This document shows positions 34,601 to 43,494 of a DNA stretch of 64,000 bases, piece after piece (within the stretch, counting starts at the first letter, position 1; each line of letters starts with the position of its first letter). Position numbers and translations under genes: made by a program. This DNA is from Fibrella rubiginis. Its GTDB lineage: Bacteria > Bacteroidota > Bacteroidia > Cytophagales > Spirosomataceae. The notes below the pieces were generated by a model, which did no database searches, was not told the DNA's origin, and saw nothing but the letters and a program-made list of their open reading frames with translations. The DNA is taken from assembly GCF_017353185.1 (NCBI RefSeq), contig NZ_JAFMYV010000015.1, positions 1-64,000 of the forward strand, read 5' to 3'.

Positions 34601-37600
34601 GCGTTACCCCAGCTGTTACCCGTTTGCGCCCCCGCGCCGGTTTGGGTCACGTACAGCACCGACTGGCAGGGAATGGCCGTCACCGTCACTGTAACACTCC
34701 GCGTACCCGTAAAGCCGAGGGCGTTGGTGCCCGTTACCGAAATGACCGTGGTGGCCGTAGGCGTGAACACCACTGTGTTGCCCTGCGTACCGTTGGCCCA
34801 GGTGTAGCTCGTAGCCCCCGACGCCGTGAGCGTGACTGTCACGCCCGCCGTAACGATGGCCGAGGGTGTGGCCATGATAGACAGCACTGGTCGGTCGGAG
34901 GGGGCGACGGTCAGTTGCAGGGCCGTACTGGTGGTGCTGCACCCATCCGTGGCCGACACGCTCACCACATACGTACCCGAATCGGCCGTTTGGGCATTGG
35001 GAATCGACAGCGTTGCCGACAATTGACCAGATAGCACAGCCCCATTCCTGTACCACTGGTATGTGAGGGCCGCGCTGCTCGTCGCGCTGACGGGGACGCT
35101 CACGTCGTCGCCCGCATTGAGCGTCAGGCTACTAGGCGGCTGACTCGTGATCGTCACCAACGTACCTAACGTACCGGCAAACTGCTGCGCACCCATGTCG
35201 AGCACGCCGCCGCGAAGCCGGGCCGCCCCTACCAGATCAGTGCCGGGGCCACCGGCCGCGTTGTAAGACGCTACATCACCCGTTCCGATGGCTGGAGAGC
35301 AGGGGTTGAGCGCGACGGTAGCCGACGTTCCGGTTCCTGTGCCGGAAAACGGTGACGTACCCGCCACTAGATTGCCTGCACCGCCCGCTATGTTCGCTTC
35401 GAGCAATGAGGTGTTGGCCGTAAACGTCGAAGCCGGCGTAAGGGCTGTCCCCGCCCCGTTGTTCCAAAACACGCAGTTGGTCAGCACCGTACCGGCGATT
35501 CCGCTAATCGGGTTGTTGAAAATAGCCCCGCCGCTGCCCGTCGCCGTATTGCCGTAGAAGGAGCCGTTCACCACCGTGGGCACAGCCCGCCCATTGGTGA
35601 AGCCGATGTTGAACATAGCCGCGCCCCGCGTGGCGGTGTTGTTAATAAACGCACAGTTGACGAGCAGCGGCAGGGCTCGTCCGCCGCCGTATCCGTTGTT
35701 GTAGATGGCTCCGCCATCGGGTGCCGAGTTGCCCACAAAGCCGCAGTTGACCAACGTGCCGCTCGTAGTGCCATTGGGGTCGGGCTGGTTGTAAAACGCC
35801 CCGCCGAGAGCCGTGGCCACGTTCCGCTCGAAGGACGTGTTCTCGAACCGCGGACTCGACGTACCGCCGTTGCTGCCCTGATTCCAGACCCCGCCGCCAT
35901 AGGTGGCCCGGTTGTCGACGAACGAACAGTTCCGCACCATCGGGCTACACATTTGCCCTGCGCCAACACCATTGTTGAACATACCCCCGCCAAATACGTC
36001 GGCCTGCCCCCCCGTCACGACAAATCCGTCGAGCAGCGACGAAGCAGTAAGGCCGGGGGTATTGTAAATGACGTGGAAACTATTGTCTGCTGACGTACCC
36101 ACCGTACCGATATCGCCCGACAGCGTCGAACTGGACGGTTGTCCAGAGTTGGGGTTGGGTACTGGTCGTTGCAATAGCGATGTTTCATTCCCTGCAAAGC
36201 CACCATAAATCGCCACGCCGGGTTTCATCGAAAAGCTAACGGCTCGGTTAGCGTCCTGCGTGGGTTTATACGTCCCCGATGCCACCCACACCTGCCCACC
36301 GCACCCCTGCGCCGTATTGATGGCCAATTGCAGGTTGCGCCCGGCGAGGGCATTGTTCCAATCGGCCCCGGTCTGTGCACCGGCCCCGTTCTCGGTTACG
36401 TAAAGGGTTGGGCGGCAGACCACCGGCACCGTCGTGATTGTCACGCTTGTGATGCCGCCGTTAATACCCGTCAGGCCCGACACCGAGAAGACCGTGGTGG
36501 CGTTGACTGGCACAATTAACGGATTACCCACAAAGCCCGTACTCCATACATAACTGCCTGCGCCGGAAGCCGTGAGCGTGGTGGTCGCGCCCTGCGTAAC
36601 GGTCAGCGAGGGGTTGGCCGTGACGTTCACCGTAAGGGAATAAACCGGTAATACGCTTAGCTGAAACGCCGTGCTGGTGAGGCTACAGCCACCACTGGAA
36701 CTGGCCACAGCGACGTACCGGCCCGCATCGGCAAGAGCTGCGCTCGACAACGCTAACGTACCCGACGTTTGACCAGCTATCGGTACGTTGTCTTTATACC
36801 ATTGAAAACTAATCGCCCCCGCACTCGTCACGCTGAAGGTTGCCGTGACGGCGGTGTTCACCGTCACGACTGTACTGGCGGGTGGCTGACTCACGAGGGT
36901 GAGCAGGTCGGTCAATGAGCCGTCGTACTGCCGCGCACCCATGTCGAGTGTGCCGCTACGGAAGCGTGCGTTGCCCAATTCATCGGTTTGAGGGGCGTTG
37001 GCCATACTGCCAAAAAGGGCCGTGTAGGAGGCAACGTCGGCGTTGTTGATGGCTTCCGAACAGGGATTCAACGAGGTCGCCGTGGTGCTGACAAACGGCG
37101 AAACGGGCGCGTAGCGAATGCCGGGGCCGAAAAAGACATCCGACCACGCTTCGAGCAGGCTGTGGCTCAACACCGGCTGGGCGGCATCGTAATACGTGAA
37201 AGCCCGGCTCCCGCCGTTGTTCCAGAACACGCTGTTGGTGATTGAGGCCCCGTTGTTGGGCCAGTTCATGGAGTTGGTCACGCCCACAAATCCATCGTTC
37301 ACCGAGCTGTTACCCTGAAACGAGCAGTTCATGAACCGAATTGGTACGCTCGATTCGTAGTATACCCCGCCAGCATTGCCGGCCGAATTGCCTTGGAACG
37401 AACAGTTGGTGAAGCCCGGCGAGCCGTTCACCGAATACACGACTCCGCCCTGCCCACCGTTGCCGAATGCGCTGTTGCCCGTGAAGCTGCAGTTGATGAA
37501 GCCCGGCGAACCGCCATCGTTACTGATGGCTCCGCCATAGCCGTAGCAACCGTATATACCGCAGCCCCCCGCGCTGTTGCCCCGAAACACGCAGTTTTGA

Positions 37601-38199
37601 AACACTGGGCTGCCAGACTCTATGTACACAGCTCCGCCCTGTACTGCCTGAATCTCGGTGTTAATGAGGGCAAGGTTGGCCGCGTTGCCGCCCGTCAACT
37701 CGAACCCATCGAGTTGAGCCGAAGTATTCAGCCCCAGACTACCTGGCAGGAAGAATATATGGTAGCTGTTGCCCGCCAACGTACCGTCGTTGTCGAGGTC
37801 CCCGCTGAGGGTCGTCAGGTGAGTGCGCGGGTTGCGCTGCGCCAGCGTGGGTGACCCCGTGGCTGGAAAACCTCCCAGCACCATTACACCGTTTTTCAGC
37901 GCGAAACTGATGGTCTTGTCGAGATTGGCCGAGCCACCGGGCTTGTACGTACCGGCTGCCACCCAGACGGCATCGCCCGCCAAACTGGCGTCGATCGCTC
38001 CCTGTAAATCAGTGGTGCTGCTCGCCCACGAGGTTGTGGCCGAAGCAGGGTCCGTGTGGGTGCCGGTCGTCGAGACGTACCGGATTGTTTGTCCGTTCGC
38101 CAGTGAAGGCCATAACCAGCCGGCGACACCGAAGAGAAATGAGAAACAAAAACGCAGGCTGAACCGACTGCCTGGCAGGAGGGTAAAGAATGATGGCAT
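31645..38199 (-). CDS. Giant secreted beta-helix/Ig-repeat protein with T9SS tail
   Basis: 2184 residues. A signal peptide (1-36) is followed by three homologous beta-helix units (about 40-430, 590-1010, 1180-1590), each starting with a VWVAxGxYxPxxDxNRAxSFSM block, then IYGGFxGNET, STLSGDIG, DGFVVxGG and GGAIYN-type repeats. Ig-like spacers (QPPSSLTLNAGDDVSVPVSA type) separate them. Residues about 1600-2080 hold tandem Cys-containing Ig/SprB-like repeats (TAQTSVSAV, GCTSTAVTTV). The last about 80 residues form a T9SS-type sorting domain (LAPNPLENNQLRATVGGAGG to AGLYLLRAVSNGRQ). A huge surface adhesin is the likely role. Its C-terminal 250 bp of module DNA is nearly identical to that of the 1570-aa protein, indicating recent exchange. 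Confidence 0.9.
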   Translation of the reverse strand: MPSFFTLLPGSRFSLRFCFSFLFGVAGWLWPSLANGQTIRYVSTTGTHTDPASATTSWASSTTDLQGAIDASLAGDAVWVAAGTYKPGGSANLDKTISFALKNGVMVLGGFPATGSPTLAQRNPRTHLTTLSGDLDNDGTLAGNSYHIFFLPGSLGLNTSAQLDGFELTGGNAANLALINTEIQAVQGGAVYIESGSPVFQNCVFRGNSAGGCGIYGCYGYGGAISNDGGSPGFINCSFTGNSAFGNGGQGGVVYSVNGSPGFTNCSFQGNSAGNAGGVYYESSVPIRFMNCSFQGNSSVNDGFVGVTNSMNWPNNGASITNSVFWNNGGSRAFTYYDAAQPVLSHSLLEAWSDVFFGPGIRYAPVSPFVSTTATSLNPCSEAINNADVASYTALFGSMANAPQTDELGNARFRSGTLDMGARQYDGSLTDLLTLVSQPPASTVVTVNTAVTATFSVTSAGAISFQWYKDNVPIAGQTSGTLALSSAALADAGRYVAVASSSGGCSLTSTAFQLSVLPVYSLTVNVTANPSLTVTQGATTTLTASGAGSYVWSTGFVGNPLIVPVNATTVFSVSGLTGINGGITSVTITTVPVVCRPTLYVTENGAGAQTGADWNNALAGRNLQLAINTAQGCGGQVWVASGTYKPTQDANRAVSFSMKPGVAIYGGFAGNETSLLQRPVPNPNSGQPSSSTLSGDIGTVGTSADNSFHVIYNTPGLTASSLLDGFVVTGGQADVFGGGMFNNGVGAGQMCSPMVRNCSFVDNRATYGGGVWNQGSNGGTSSPRFENTSFERNVATALGGAFYNQPDPNGTTSGTLVNCGFVGNSAPDGGAIYNNGYGGGRALPLLVNCAFINNTATRGAAMFNIGFTNGRAVPTVVNGSFYGNTATGSGGAIFNNPISGIAGTVLTNCVFWNNGAGTALTPASTFTANTSLLEANIAGGAGNLVAGTSPFSGTGTGTSATVALNPCSPAIGTGDVASYNAAGGPGTDLVGAARLRGGVLDMGAQQFAGTLGTLVTITSQPPSSLTLNAGDDVSVPVSATSSAALTYQWYRNGAVLSGQLSATLSIPNAQTADSGTYVVSVSATDGCSTTSTALQLTVAPSDRPVLSIMATPSAIVTAGVTVTLTASGATSYTWANGTQGNTVVFTPTATTVISVTGTNALGFTGTRSVTVTVTAIPCQSVLYVTQTGAGAQTGNSWGNAVAGRNLQLAINAGIGCGAQVWVAAGRYVPTQDGNRALSFSMQPGVKIYGGFVGNETTLSQRPALNPTLGQVSSSTLSGEIGDPESTTDNSYHVILNGNGITNTDILDGFVVSGGYATDAGGGMYNNANQVTLSNARWVCSPTIRNVLFTNNFAPLGGAIYNDSRVQGRTNPYLENTAFVSNTATLGGAIMNHTFNYGNANWRAVNCRFERNTASQGGAIYSNGDAGGEANFMVANGVFVSNSATQGGVAYNYARLVGGVSPSFVNCSFWGNSSVNFNDQSVPPFFTPGTTLPVFSNSVFWGNAAAGTFVSLGQAPTVNNCALEPGTNGFNGTGNVFETSNPFRSSTSLQLNPCAQAIDLADPNAYTLVGGPATDAAGQPRTFGSGLDAGAVELQLPASVTATLTASSTVVCVGQSVTLTATGAGGISPYQYNFSTGSSATSTTVVMPAVGANPYSVTVTDTNGCRATAQTSVSAVTSPAVSLSASGTLTCGQTSVTLTATASGVTGYRLSNGQTNSTGTFVVSAPGTYTVTVSGVGGCTSTAVTTVESNTTAPTNVSLTAMPSGTLTCAQTSLTLSATPTGSFTYAFSNGATQIGGSAGNTATVNATGTYSVTVTGANGCTSTASISVSTVAVTTLTNALPASVSVCEGSTPSALPVAATGTNLTYQWYKGASALTGKTSNVLTFTAANPADAGNYYAVVSGACGSVSSNTMVLTVRPRPAAPALAPVSRTVAAAPAPATVSLTQYVVATGTLSFSNASGWLNPPNASIASAGMFSFSVTQTDGFGCTSPATPFSLTVLSPLPPTSQTLCRGSQLVLSVPPNGVRYEWYKNGQTAANKLLDVVGVQRGTTTASLTLVSVQTNASFYCKVFAADGSFTWSGPFAVVLGNCGGRVGRAEDTPPLAIILAPNPLENNQLRATVGGAGGQPLTVQLFDGQGLEVDHQSWSSAAAEQGVDWSLASQPAGLYLLRAVSNGRQQSVKVIKP

Positions 38200-38224
38200 T
38201 CAGTGAATGAGTAGGTTACGAAAA

Positions 38225-38255
38225 CAAAGGAAATTAGCACCTACCCCTTAGTCAA
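38225..38255 (-). promoter_or_regulatory. Candidate promoter of the 2184-aa giant gene
   Basis: On the minus strand, TTG (38253-38255), 20 bp, then TTCCTTTG (38225-38232) fits the Bacteroidota -33/-7 layout with one deviation. It overlaps a 19-bp motif (38240-38258) that recurs upstream of the tail-collar operon. Confidence 0.4.
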
Positions 38256-38305
38256 TACCCGGCATGGGTAGTCGAATACCATCCAATAAATACTTGGTCA
38301 TTTAC

Positions 38306-39088
38306 TCATAACAACGAGCACCAGATCGCCAGTTGCAGCAAGGCCGTAGTGTCGCGGGCACCCGTGCGGGCGAGCATGTTGCGGCGGTGCTTCTGCACAG
38401 TCTCGACGGTGATGCCAAGCTGTTGAGCAATCTCTTTTGAGTCCTTTCCCTTGTGCAGGCACCGCAATACCTCTTTTTCCCGAACAGATAGAATGTCAAT
38501 TTCCAAAGCTTCGCGTTGATGCGACAAGTAACAGAACACCCGTTCGTTCTGCTCGCCGAAGGTCGCCCGCATCCAGTAGTGATCGCCTTTAATGAGGTGC
38601 GCCACGTCCTGCATAATCACCAGCACAATGCGCGGCAGGTTGTTGGCATCGGGCTCCACGAAATGTGACACGGCCAGCAATCGACCCGTTCGACCGTCGG
38701 GGCGGCTGAATTTCATGCCGCAATGGACCGCCTGACTGTTCACGCGTTGCTCCTGCGGCAGGCGGTCGTGGAGGGATAAATGCCACGAATCGGCCAAAAA
38801 GGAGTAGTCGGCGTGATCGGTAGTCAGCAGAGAATGGTAGCGGGCTACGTCGGCGGGGCCGGGCGACGCTTCGCCGTTGGTAGCAAACCCGAAGAGGTTC
38901 GTACTGTCGCTGGCATAAAGTATCTGATAGTTCAGGTTATCGCAGACCATGTACACTACCTGATCCAGCCCCGGCAGCGACAGGATTTGCTCGATGGAGT
39001 CGATGTAGCGTTTGTAATTGGGAACCGGCAACTCAGCACAATGTCGCTGAAACGACTGGCGAAGCCGGGCACGAACGGATGGTAGCAT
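38306..39088 (-). CDS. LuxR-type HTH regulator with PAS-like sensor half
   Basis: A 260-residue protein. The C-terminal HTH is complete (about 198-258: LSVREKEVLRCLHKGKDSKEIAQQLGITVETVQKHRRNML). The first 190 residues look like a PAS-type sensing fold (VVYMVCDNLNYQILYASDSTNLFG, then GRLLAVSHFVEPDANNLPRIVLVIMQDV), with no receiver domain, so regulation is by ligand or protein contact rather than phosphorylation (inference). It sits 106 bp upstream of the 2184-aa giant gene and 165 bp downstream of the tail-collar operon, all on the same strand, and is a natural candidate regulator of either. Confidence 0.85.
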   Translation of the reverse strand: MLPSVRARLRQSFQRHCAELPVPNYKRYIDSIEQILSLPGLDQVVYMVCDNLNYQILYASDSTNLFGFATNGEASPGPADVARYHSLLTTDHADYSFLADSWHLSLHDRLPQEQRVNSQAVHCGMKFSRPDGRTGRLLAVSHFVEPDANNLPRIVLVIMQDVAHLIKGDHYWMRATFGEQNERVFCYLSHQREALEIDILSVREKEVLRCLHKGKDSKEIAQQLGITVETVQKHRRNMLARTGARDTTALLQLAIWCSLL

Positions 39089-39131
39089 GAAGAAGTTACG
39101 GCAGTGGCAGGCAAGTTAATGCCGAAAGCCG

Positions 39132-39198
39132 CTGCCCCACTAAAAAAGGCGTTGAGGTAAGTGAATGGCTTACCTCAACGCCTTTTTTAGTGGGGCAG
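39132..39198. terminator. Perfect 30-bp-arm inverted repeat
   Basis: 39132-39161 and 39169-39198 are exact reverse complements around a 7-nt loop. The GGCGTTGAGGTAAG stem with A6/T6 tracts is a strong terminator for the six-gene tail-collar operon ending at 39253, with the arms extended by CTGCCCCACT past the U-tract. Confidence 0.9.
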
Positions 39199-39252
39199 TT
39201 GATTGGCTAGACGGCTGTGTTGGTTATTGGACTCCACACACGCCTGCCAACC

Positions 39253-41460
39253 TTACTCTTTCATCACCTTAACAGTCTGGCTTTGGCGATCCGTAGTGGC
39301 CCGCAGTAGGAACGTACCGGCCGGCTGCTGACTCACGTTCCACTCAACAAACTGCTCGTCAGCGGCTTCTTGCCACTGCTGCTGCATCACCGCTTTGCCC
39401 TGCACATCAAGAAGGCGCAGGGTCAGGGCTTGGCCGCCCGCACCGGTGATGGTGGCCCGTAGGGTATTAGCCACCAGGGGGTTGGGCGCCACACGTACCT
39501 GTATGGCTAGCACGGGTTCAGTAGTCCCCACCCGCCCGTTCGGGCAGTTACCCAGTACCACGGCAAATGGACCCGACCAGGTGAAAGAGCCGTTGGCGGC
39601 GAAGGTCTTGGCATAGTAGGTGGCGTTGGTCTGCACACTCACCAGCGTGAGGCTGGCTGTGGTGGTGCCCAGTTGTACCCCTGCCACGTCTGTGAGTTTG
39701 TTGGCGGCCGTCTGGCCGTTTTTGTACCACTCATAGCGCGTCCCTGTCGGGAAGACGTTCATCACCACGCGGTTACCCCGGCAAAGGGTCTGGCTGGCGG
39801 GGGGCAGGGGCGAGAGCACCGTCAGGCTGAAGAGCGTAGCCGGGCTGGTGCAGCCGAACCCGTCGGTCTGCGTCACCGAGAAACTGAACACACCGACCAC
39901 CGAAATGTCGGCATTGGGTGGGTTGAGCAGGCCATTAGCGCCTGAGAAACTCAGCGTACCCGTAGCTATCACAAACTGCGGCAGCGGAATGGTAGCGGCG
40001 GGCGCAGCTACGGCCGTGCGGCTGACAGGCGAGAGGGCCGGGGCCGCCGGGCGGGGCCGAACGGTGAGTACCATCGTATTGCTGCTGACCGTACCGCAGG
40101 CTCCTGATACAACCAGGTAGTAGCTACCTGCGTCGGCGGGGGTGGCCGCGGTGAAGGTCAGTACGGGCGTGGTTTGGCCTGTTAAAGCGGAGCTGTTTTT
40201 GAACCACTGGTAGGTCAGATTAGCTCCCGTGGCGGTGATTGTCAGGCCCGAGGGTGTGCTGCCTTCGCAGACGCTGACCGAAGCGGGTAGCGAGTTGGTC
40301 ACACTCGTTACGGCCACTGTGCTCACCGAGATGCTGGCCGTGTTTGTGCAACCGTTGGTCGCTGTCACCGTCACCGAATACGTACCTGTCGTGTTGACCG
40401 TGGCGGTGTTGCCCGTGCTGCCGCCGAGTTGGGTAGCCCCGCTGCTGAAGCGGTAGGTAGCTCCGGTGCCGGCCACAAGCGTCAGCGACGAGTTAGCGCA
40501 GAAGGTCAGGCTACCTGTCGAAGAGATTAGGCTGGCCGTGGGTGTGATGGTGTTCTGGCTAATTGTCGTCGTAGCAAACGCTGAGCAGCCATTACTGCCG
40601 TACACAATCACCGTATAGGTTTCGGGCACGGTGATGACGCGCTGAGGACCGTTCGTAGCAGGAAACGTGGTCGTGCCATAAATGAAATAGGTTAGTCCAT
40701 CGCCGGTGGCCGAGGCGTTAAGTGTCAGGCTAGTTTGCGCACACGTCAACGTACTGCTTGGGGTGGGTGTTAAGGTTACACCCGTTGGGGCGGTTGTACT
40801 TTCAAAAATCGTTTTGGTGGCCATCGCCGTGCAGCCATTCGCCCCCGTCACGATAACCGAATAAACACCCCCTGCTGAGATGATGCGCTCAGTACCCGTA
40901 CCGGGCAGCGTACCAGACGGACCTTTGAATACATACGTCAGGCTCGCCGATTGTGTGCTGGTGGGCGTAGCCGAGGCGGTGAGCGTCAAGCTGGGTATGG
41001 CGCAGTTGATGATGTTAGGTCCAACAACACCCGACAGGCTCGACGTGAGGGCCACACTGGCTGGGGCGGTCTGGTCGCTGCTGATGACAATGGTCGTGAC
41101 GCTGAAGCAACCCGCTGCGTTGGCGACCGTCACCGAATACGTCCCCGCCACGTTTACCGCTACAATACCTGTTGCGTTCGTCTGGCTGAATCCACCCGGC
41201 CCGGCAAAGCTGTAGCTGCTAGCTCCGGAGGCCGTGAGCGTCAAACTAGGTACGTTGCAGGTCAGCGTGGTAGAAGGACTGGCCGAGACGGTGGCCGTTA
41301 CCGATTCGACCGTGATAGCCACGCTGGTTGTTGATGTACAGCCGCTGGTGGCCGTCACGGTGAGCGAATAGATCCCGCTGTCAACGGGTTGTAAGTTGAC
41401 CAGCAGGGGGTTCGACACGGCGCTGCTAAAACCGTTCGGCCCCGACCACCTGAAGCCAGC
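39253..41460 (-). pseudogene. 3' part of a frameshifted giant T9SS Ig-repeat protein
   Basis: This frame continues the protein begun at 43490 after a one-base shift near 41460. Read through, it starts AGFRWSGPNGFSSAVSNPLLVNL, then carries tandem Cys-containing Ig/SprB-like repeats (SGCTSTTSVAITVES, GCFSVTTIVISS, GCTNTASISVSTV), an Ig-like ITATGANLTYQWFKNSSALTG block, the NGQTAANKLTDVAGVQ module and a T9SS-type sorting domain (VAPNPLVANTLRATITGAGG to TFLLRATTDRQ). An ATG at 41388-41418 in this frame has no signal peptide, so independent expression would leave a protein that cannot be exported. With one extra base in the C7 tract the two parts form a single 1412-residue protein. This may be a sequencing error or a real switch. 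Confidence 0.8.
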
Positions 41461-43490
41461 CCCCCCGCCCCGATCAGCCGGAGGTTGGCACCCGCGCAGA
41501 GCGTGGTCGTATTGGGATTGGTCGTAATGCTGGGAGTGGGAATCTGGGCATTGATCGAGACCGTCGCGCTCGATATGCAGCCACTACTATTGGCCGCAAT
41601 GACCGTGAAGGTGTACGTACCCGACGGAATGCCTGTCAGCGTAGTGGTATTCGACGTACCCACAGCCGTAATCCCGCCCGGCCCGACAAAGGTGTAACTT
41701 GACAGCCCGCCCGTCGCCGTCAAACTTACGCCCGTGCCACACACAACTGTACCCGCCAGCGTGACCGTTGGCAAAGGGTTCACCGTAGCCGACGCGGTGG
41801 CCGTGCTGCGGCAACCACCGGGCGACGTACCCGCTACCGAGAAGCTATATGTATTCGCCGCCAGCCCCGTTACCTGTGTGCTGCTCGCCGTTCCGGTGCT
41901 GGTAAACCCGTTTGAACCAGTGTAGGTGTAGCTGCTAAAACCGCTCGACGCCGTGAGCGTAAGTGCGCTGCCTTCACAGACTGCCGGAGTGGCAAGCGTC
42001 AGGGGTAGTGGGTCGCTAACTGTTAGCGAAGCCGTTGCCGTGTTGCTGCACCCGTTGCTGTTGACGGCCTTTACCGTAAAGCTATACGGACCCGCCGTAA
42101 GCCCCGCTACCTGTGTCGTGTTCGATGTACCGGTGCTGCTGAATCCATTTGACCCGGTGTAAGTGTAGCTAACCAGCCCGCTGGTGGCCGTGAGCGTGGC
42201 CGAGGCAGGCGTACACACGTTCGGGGCCTGAAGTGTAACGGTCGGCAGGGGGTTTACGGTCAGGGTAGCCGCGCCGTTGGAGGTGGCCGAGGCCGGTTCG
42301 GTGGTTTCGGAGGCGATTACCCGGTAAAACGTGCCGTTCAGGCCTGTCGGGTTTAGCACCGTCAGCGTGGCCGACGTGGCGCCGCTATACACCGGCCCGT
42401 TGCTCACGTTCGTCCACGTGCTGCCGGTGGGCGACGATTGCCATTGGTAGTTGGTCGCGTTGGTCGCCGACACCGAGAACGTCGCCGTCTGGTCGGCGCA
42501 AACCACTTTACTAACAGGTTGCTGCACAATGATCAGTTCCAATACCGTGAAGGTGCAGGTGCTGGGCAGGAAGCCCGCCAGCGATGTTTGTGGGCAACCG
42601 TAGTTGGTTGTGGGGTCGTAAAAAAAGCCTTCGCACGACGTACCCAGGTTCGGCACCGTCCACTTGGCTTTCGTCATGATGGCGTTGCGAAGCGGGCGCG
42701 GGAAGCCCGTCGAAATGTTGCCCGGTGCGGCGCAGTCATATTTGGCCGCCGCCGGGTATTGGTAGTGGTTTACCTCGATGGCGGCGTTCATGCCGTTGGC
42801 CGTCAGCGAAGTAGGGAAATCCGACACTGCCGGGTTAAATTCGGTACCCGTCGTGGGTGCCCACAGCCCGATAAATCGCACGCCCGTCAAAACGATGGGG
42901 TTCGCCGCCCGCGCCGAGGTTGCCTGGTAGGCAAACAGTTCATCGCCGTTGGTGACGGTGCCAGGTGCCGGGTCAGGTGACTCGGTCATGTTTAGCCAGT
43001 ACGGCCCCGTACCAGCGGGCGAGGTGTTGAAGGGCGTAATTTTTTCTTCGCCCGTAACCGTCCCGATGCTGGCCGAGAGGGTGTATTTGCAGGTGATACG
43101 CACTACCGTTCCCGCCGCGAGGCTCGTCGAGGTCGTCCAGCTAATGATACCGTCGTCGGCCGAGCCGGTGCCACTACCGTTGTTTTGCGGACCGGCTGTC
43201 CACGAAGGCTGGAATCCGCCACTGGTTTTCCAGCCGTAGTCGGTGAAGTATATTTTGGTATTGGCCGTGACCTTCTTCAGCAGCATAAACTGAAACTGAT
43301 CGTCCTGTATCGACCCTGGCGTAATGGGCACGCTCGTCGGCCCGACCGGGTTGGTTGGCCCCAGTCCCCGGTCGTCGGAGATGTTGAAGGCCACGAACAC
43401 CACGTCGCCCGGCCCCAGCGTAGTTTGCCCCCAGCTGAGCAGTGGGCTAAGCGTCAGGGTAAGAAGGAAGAGTTTGTATAGCTGTTTCAT
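41355..43490 (-). CDS. 5' part of a frameshifted giant T9SS Ig-repeat protein
   Basis: Signal peptide MKQLYKLFLLTLTLSPLLSWGQ, then an N-terminal domain of about 250 residues opening GPGDVVFVAFNISDDRGLG and FMLLKKVTANTKIYFTDYGW, a module resembling the GDI-x-F...IYFTDNGW start of many large secreted proteins. An Ig-like domain (QQPVSKVVCADQTATFSVSA) and repeated SYTYTGSNGFSSTGTSNTTQ segments follow. From about residue 673 the reading frame becomes unrelated (SGGRGRTVLAAPCRTPCW) and stops, just after a run of seven Cs at 41460-41466; the lost sequence resumes in the neighbouring frame. The gene starts 4 bp after the periplasmic-binding-fold gene, so it is the last gene of the tail-collar operon. 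Confidence 0.82.
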   Translation of the reverse strand: MKQLYKLFLLTLTLSPLLSWGQTTLGPGDVVFVAFNISDDRGLGPTNPVGPTSVPITPGSIQDDQFQFMLLKKVTANTKIYFTDYGWKTSGGFQPSWTAGPQNNGSGTGSADDGIISWTTSTSLAAGTVVRITCKYTLSASIGTVTGEEKITPFNTSPAGTGPYWLNMTESPDPAPGTVTNGDELFAYQATSARAANPIVLTGVRFIGLWAPTTGTEFNPAVSDFPTSLTANGMNAAIEVNHYQYPAAAKYDCAAPGNISTGFPRPLRNAIMTKAKWTVPNLGTSCEGFFYDPTTNYGCPQTSLAGFLPSTCTFTVLELIIVQQPVSKVVCADQTATFSVSATNATNYQWQSSPTGSTWTNVSNGPVYSGATSATLTVLNPTGLNGTFYRVIASETTEPASATSNGAATLTVNPLPTVTLQAPNVCTPASATLTATSGLVSYTYTGSNGFSSTGTSNTTQVAGLTAGPYSFTVKAVNSNGCSNTATASLTVSDPLPLTLATPAVCEGSALTLTASSGFSSYTYTGSNGFTSTGTASSTQVTGLAANTYSFSVAGTSPGGCRSTATASATVNPLPTVTLAGTVVCGTGVSLTATGGLSSYTFVGPGGITAVGTSNTTTLTGIPSGTYTFTVIAANSSGCISSATVSINAQIPTPSITTNPNTTTLCAGANLRLIGAGGLASGGRGRTVLAAPCRTPCWSTYNPLTAGSIRSP
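41460..41466. other. C7 homopolymer at the frameshift
   Basis: Seven C on the plus strand (G7 in the gene). Eight would restore one open frame of 1412 codons, with the sequence reading LIGAGGAGFRWSGPNGF across the junction. Confidence 0.75.
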
Positions 43491-43494
43491 ATCC

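Noticed and set aside
25000..41000. CRISPR array
   Set aside because: Repeats are coding modules in frame within giant proteins, of variable length and with no unique-spacer pattern.
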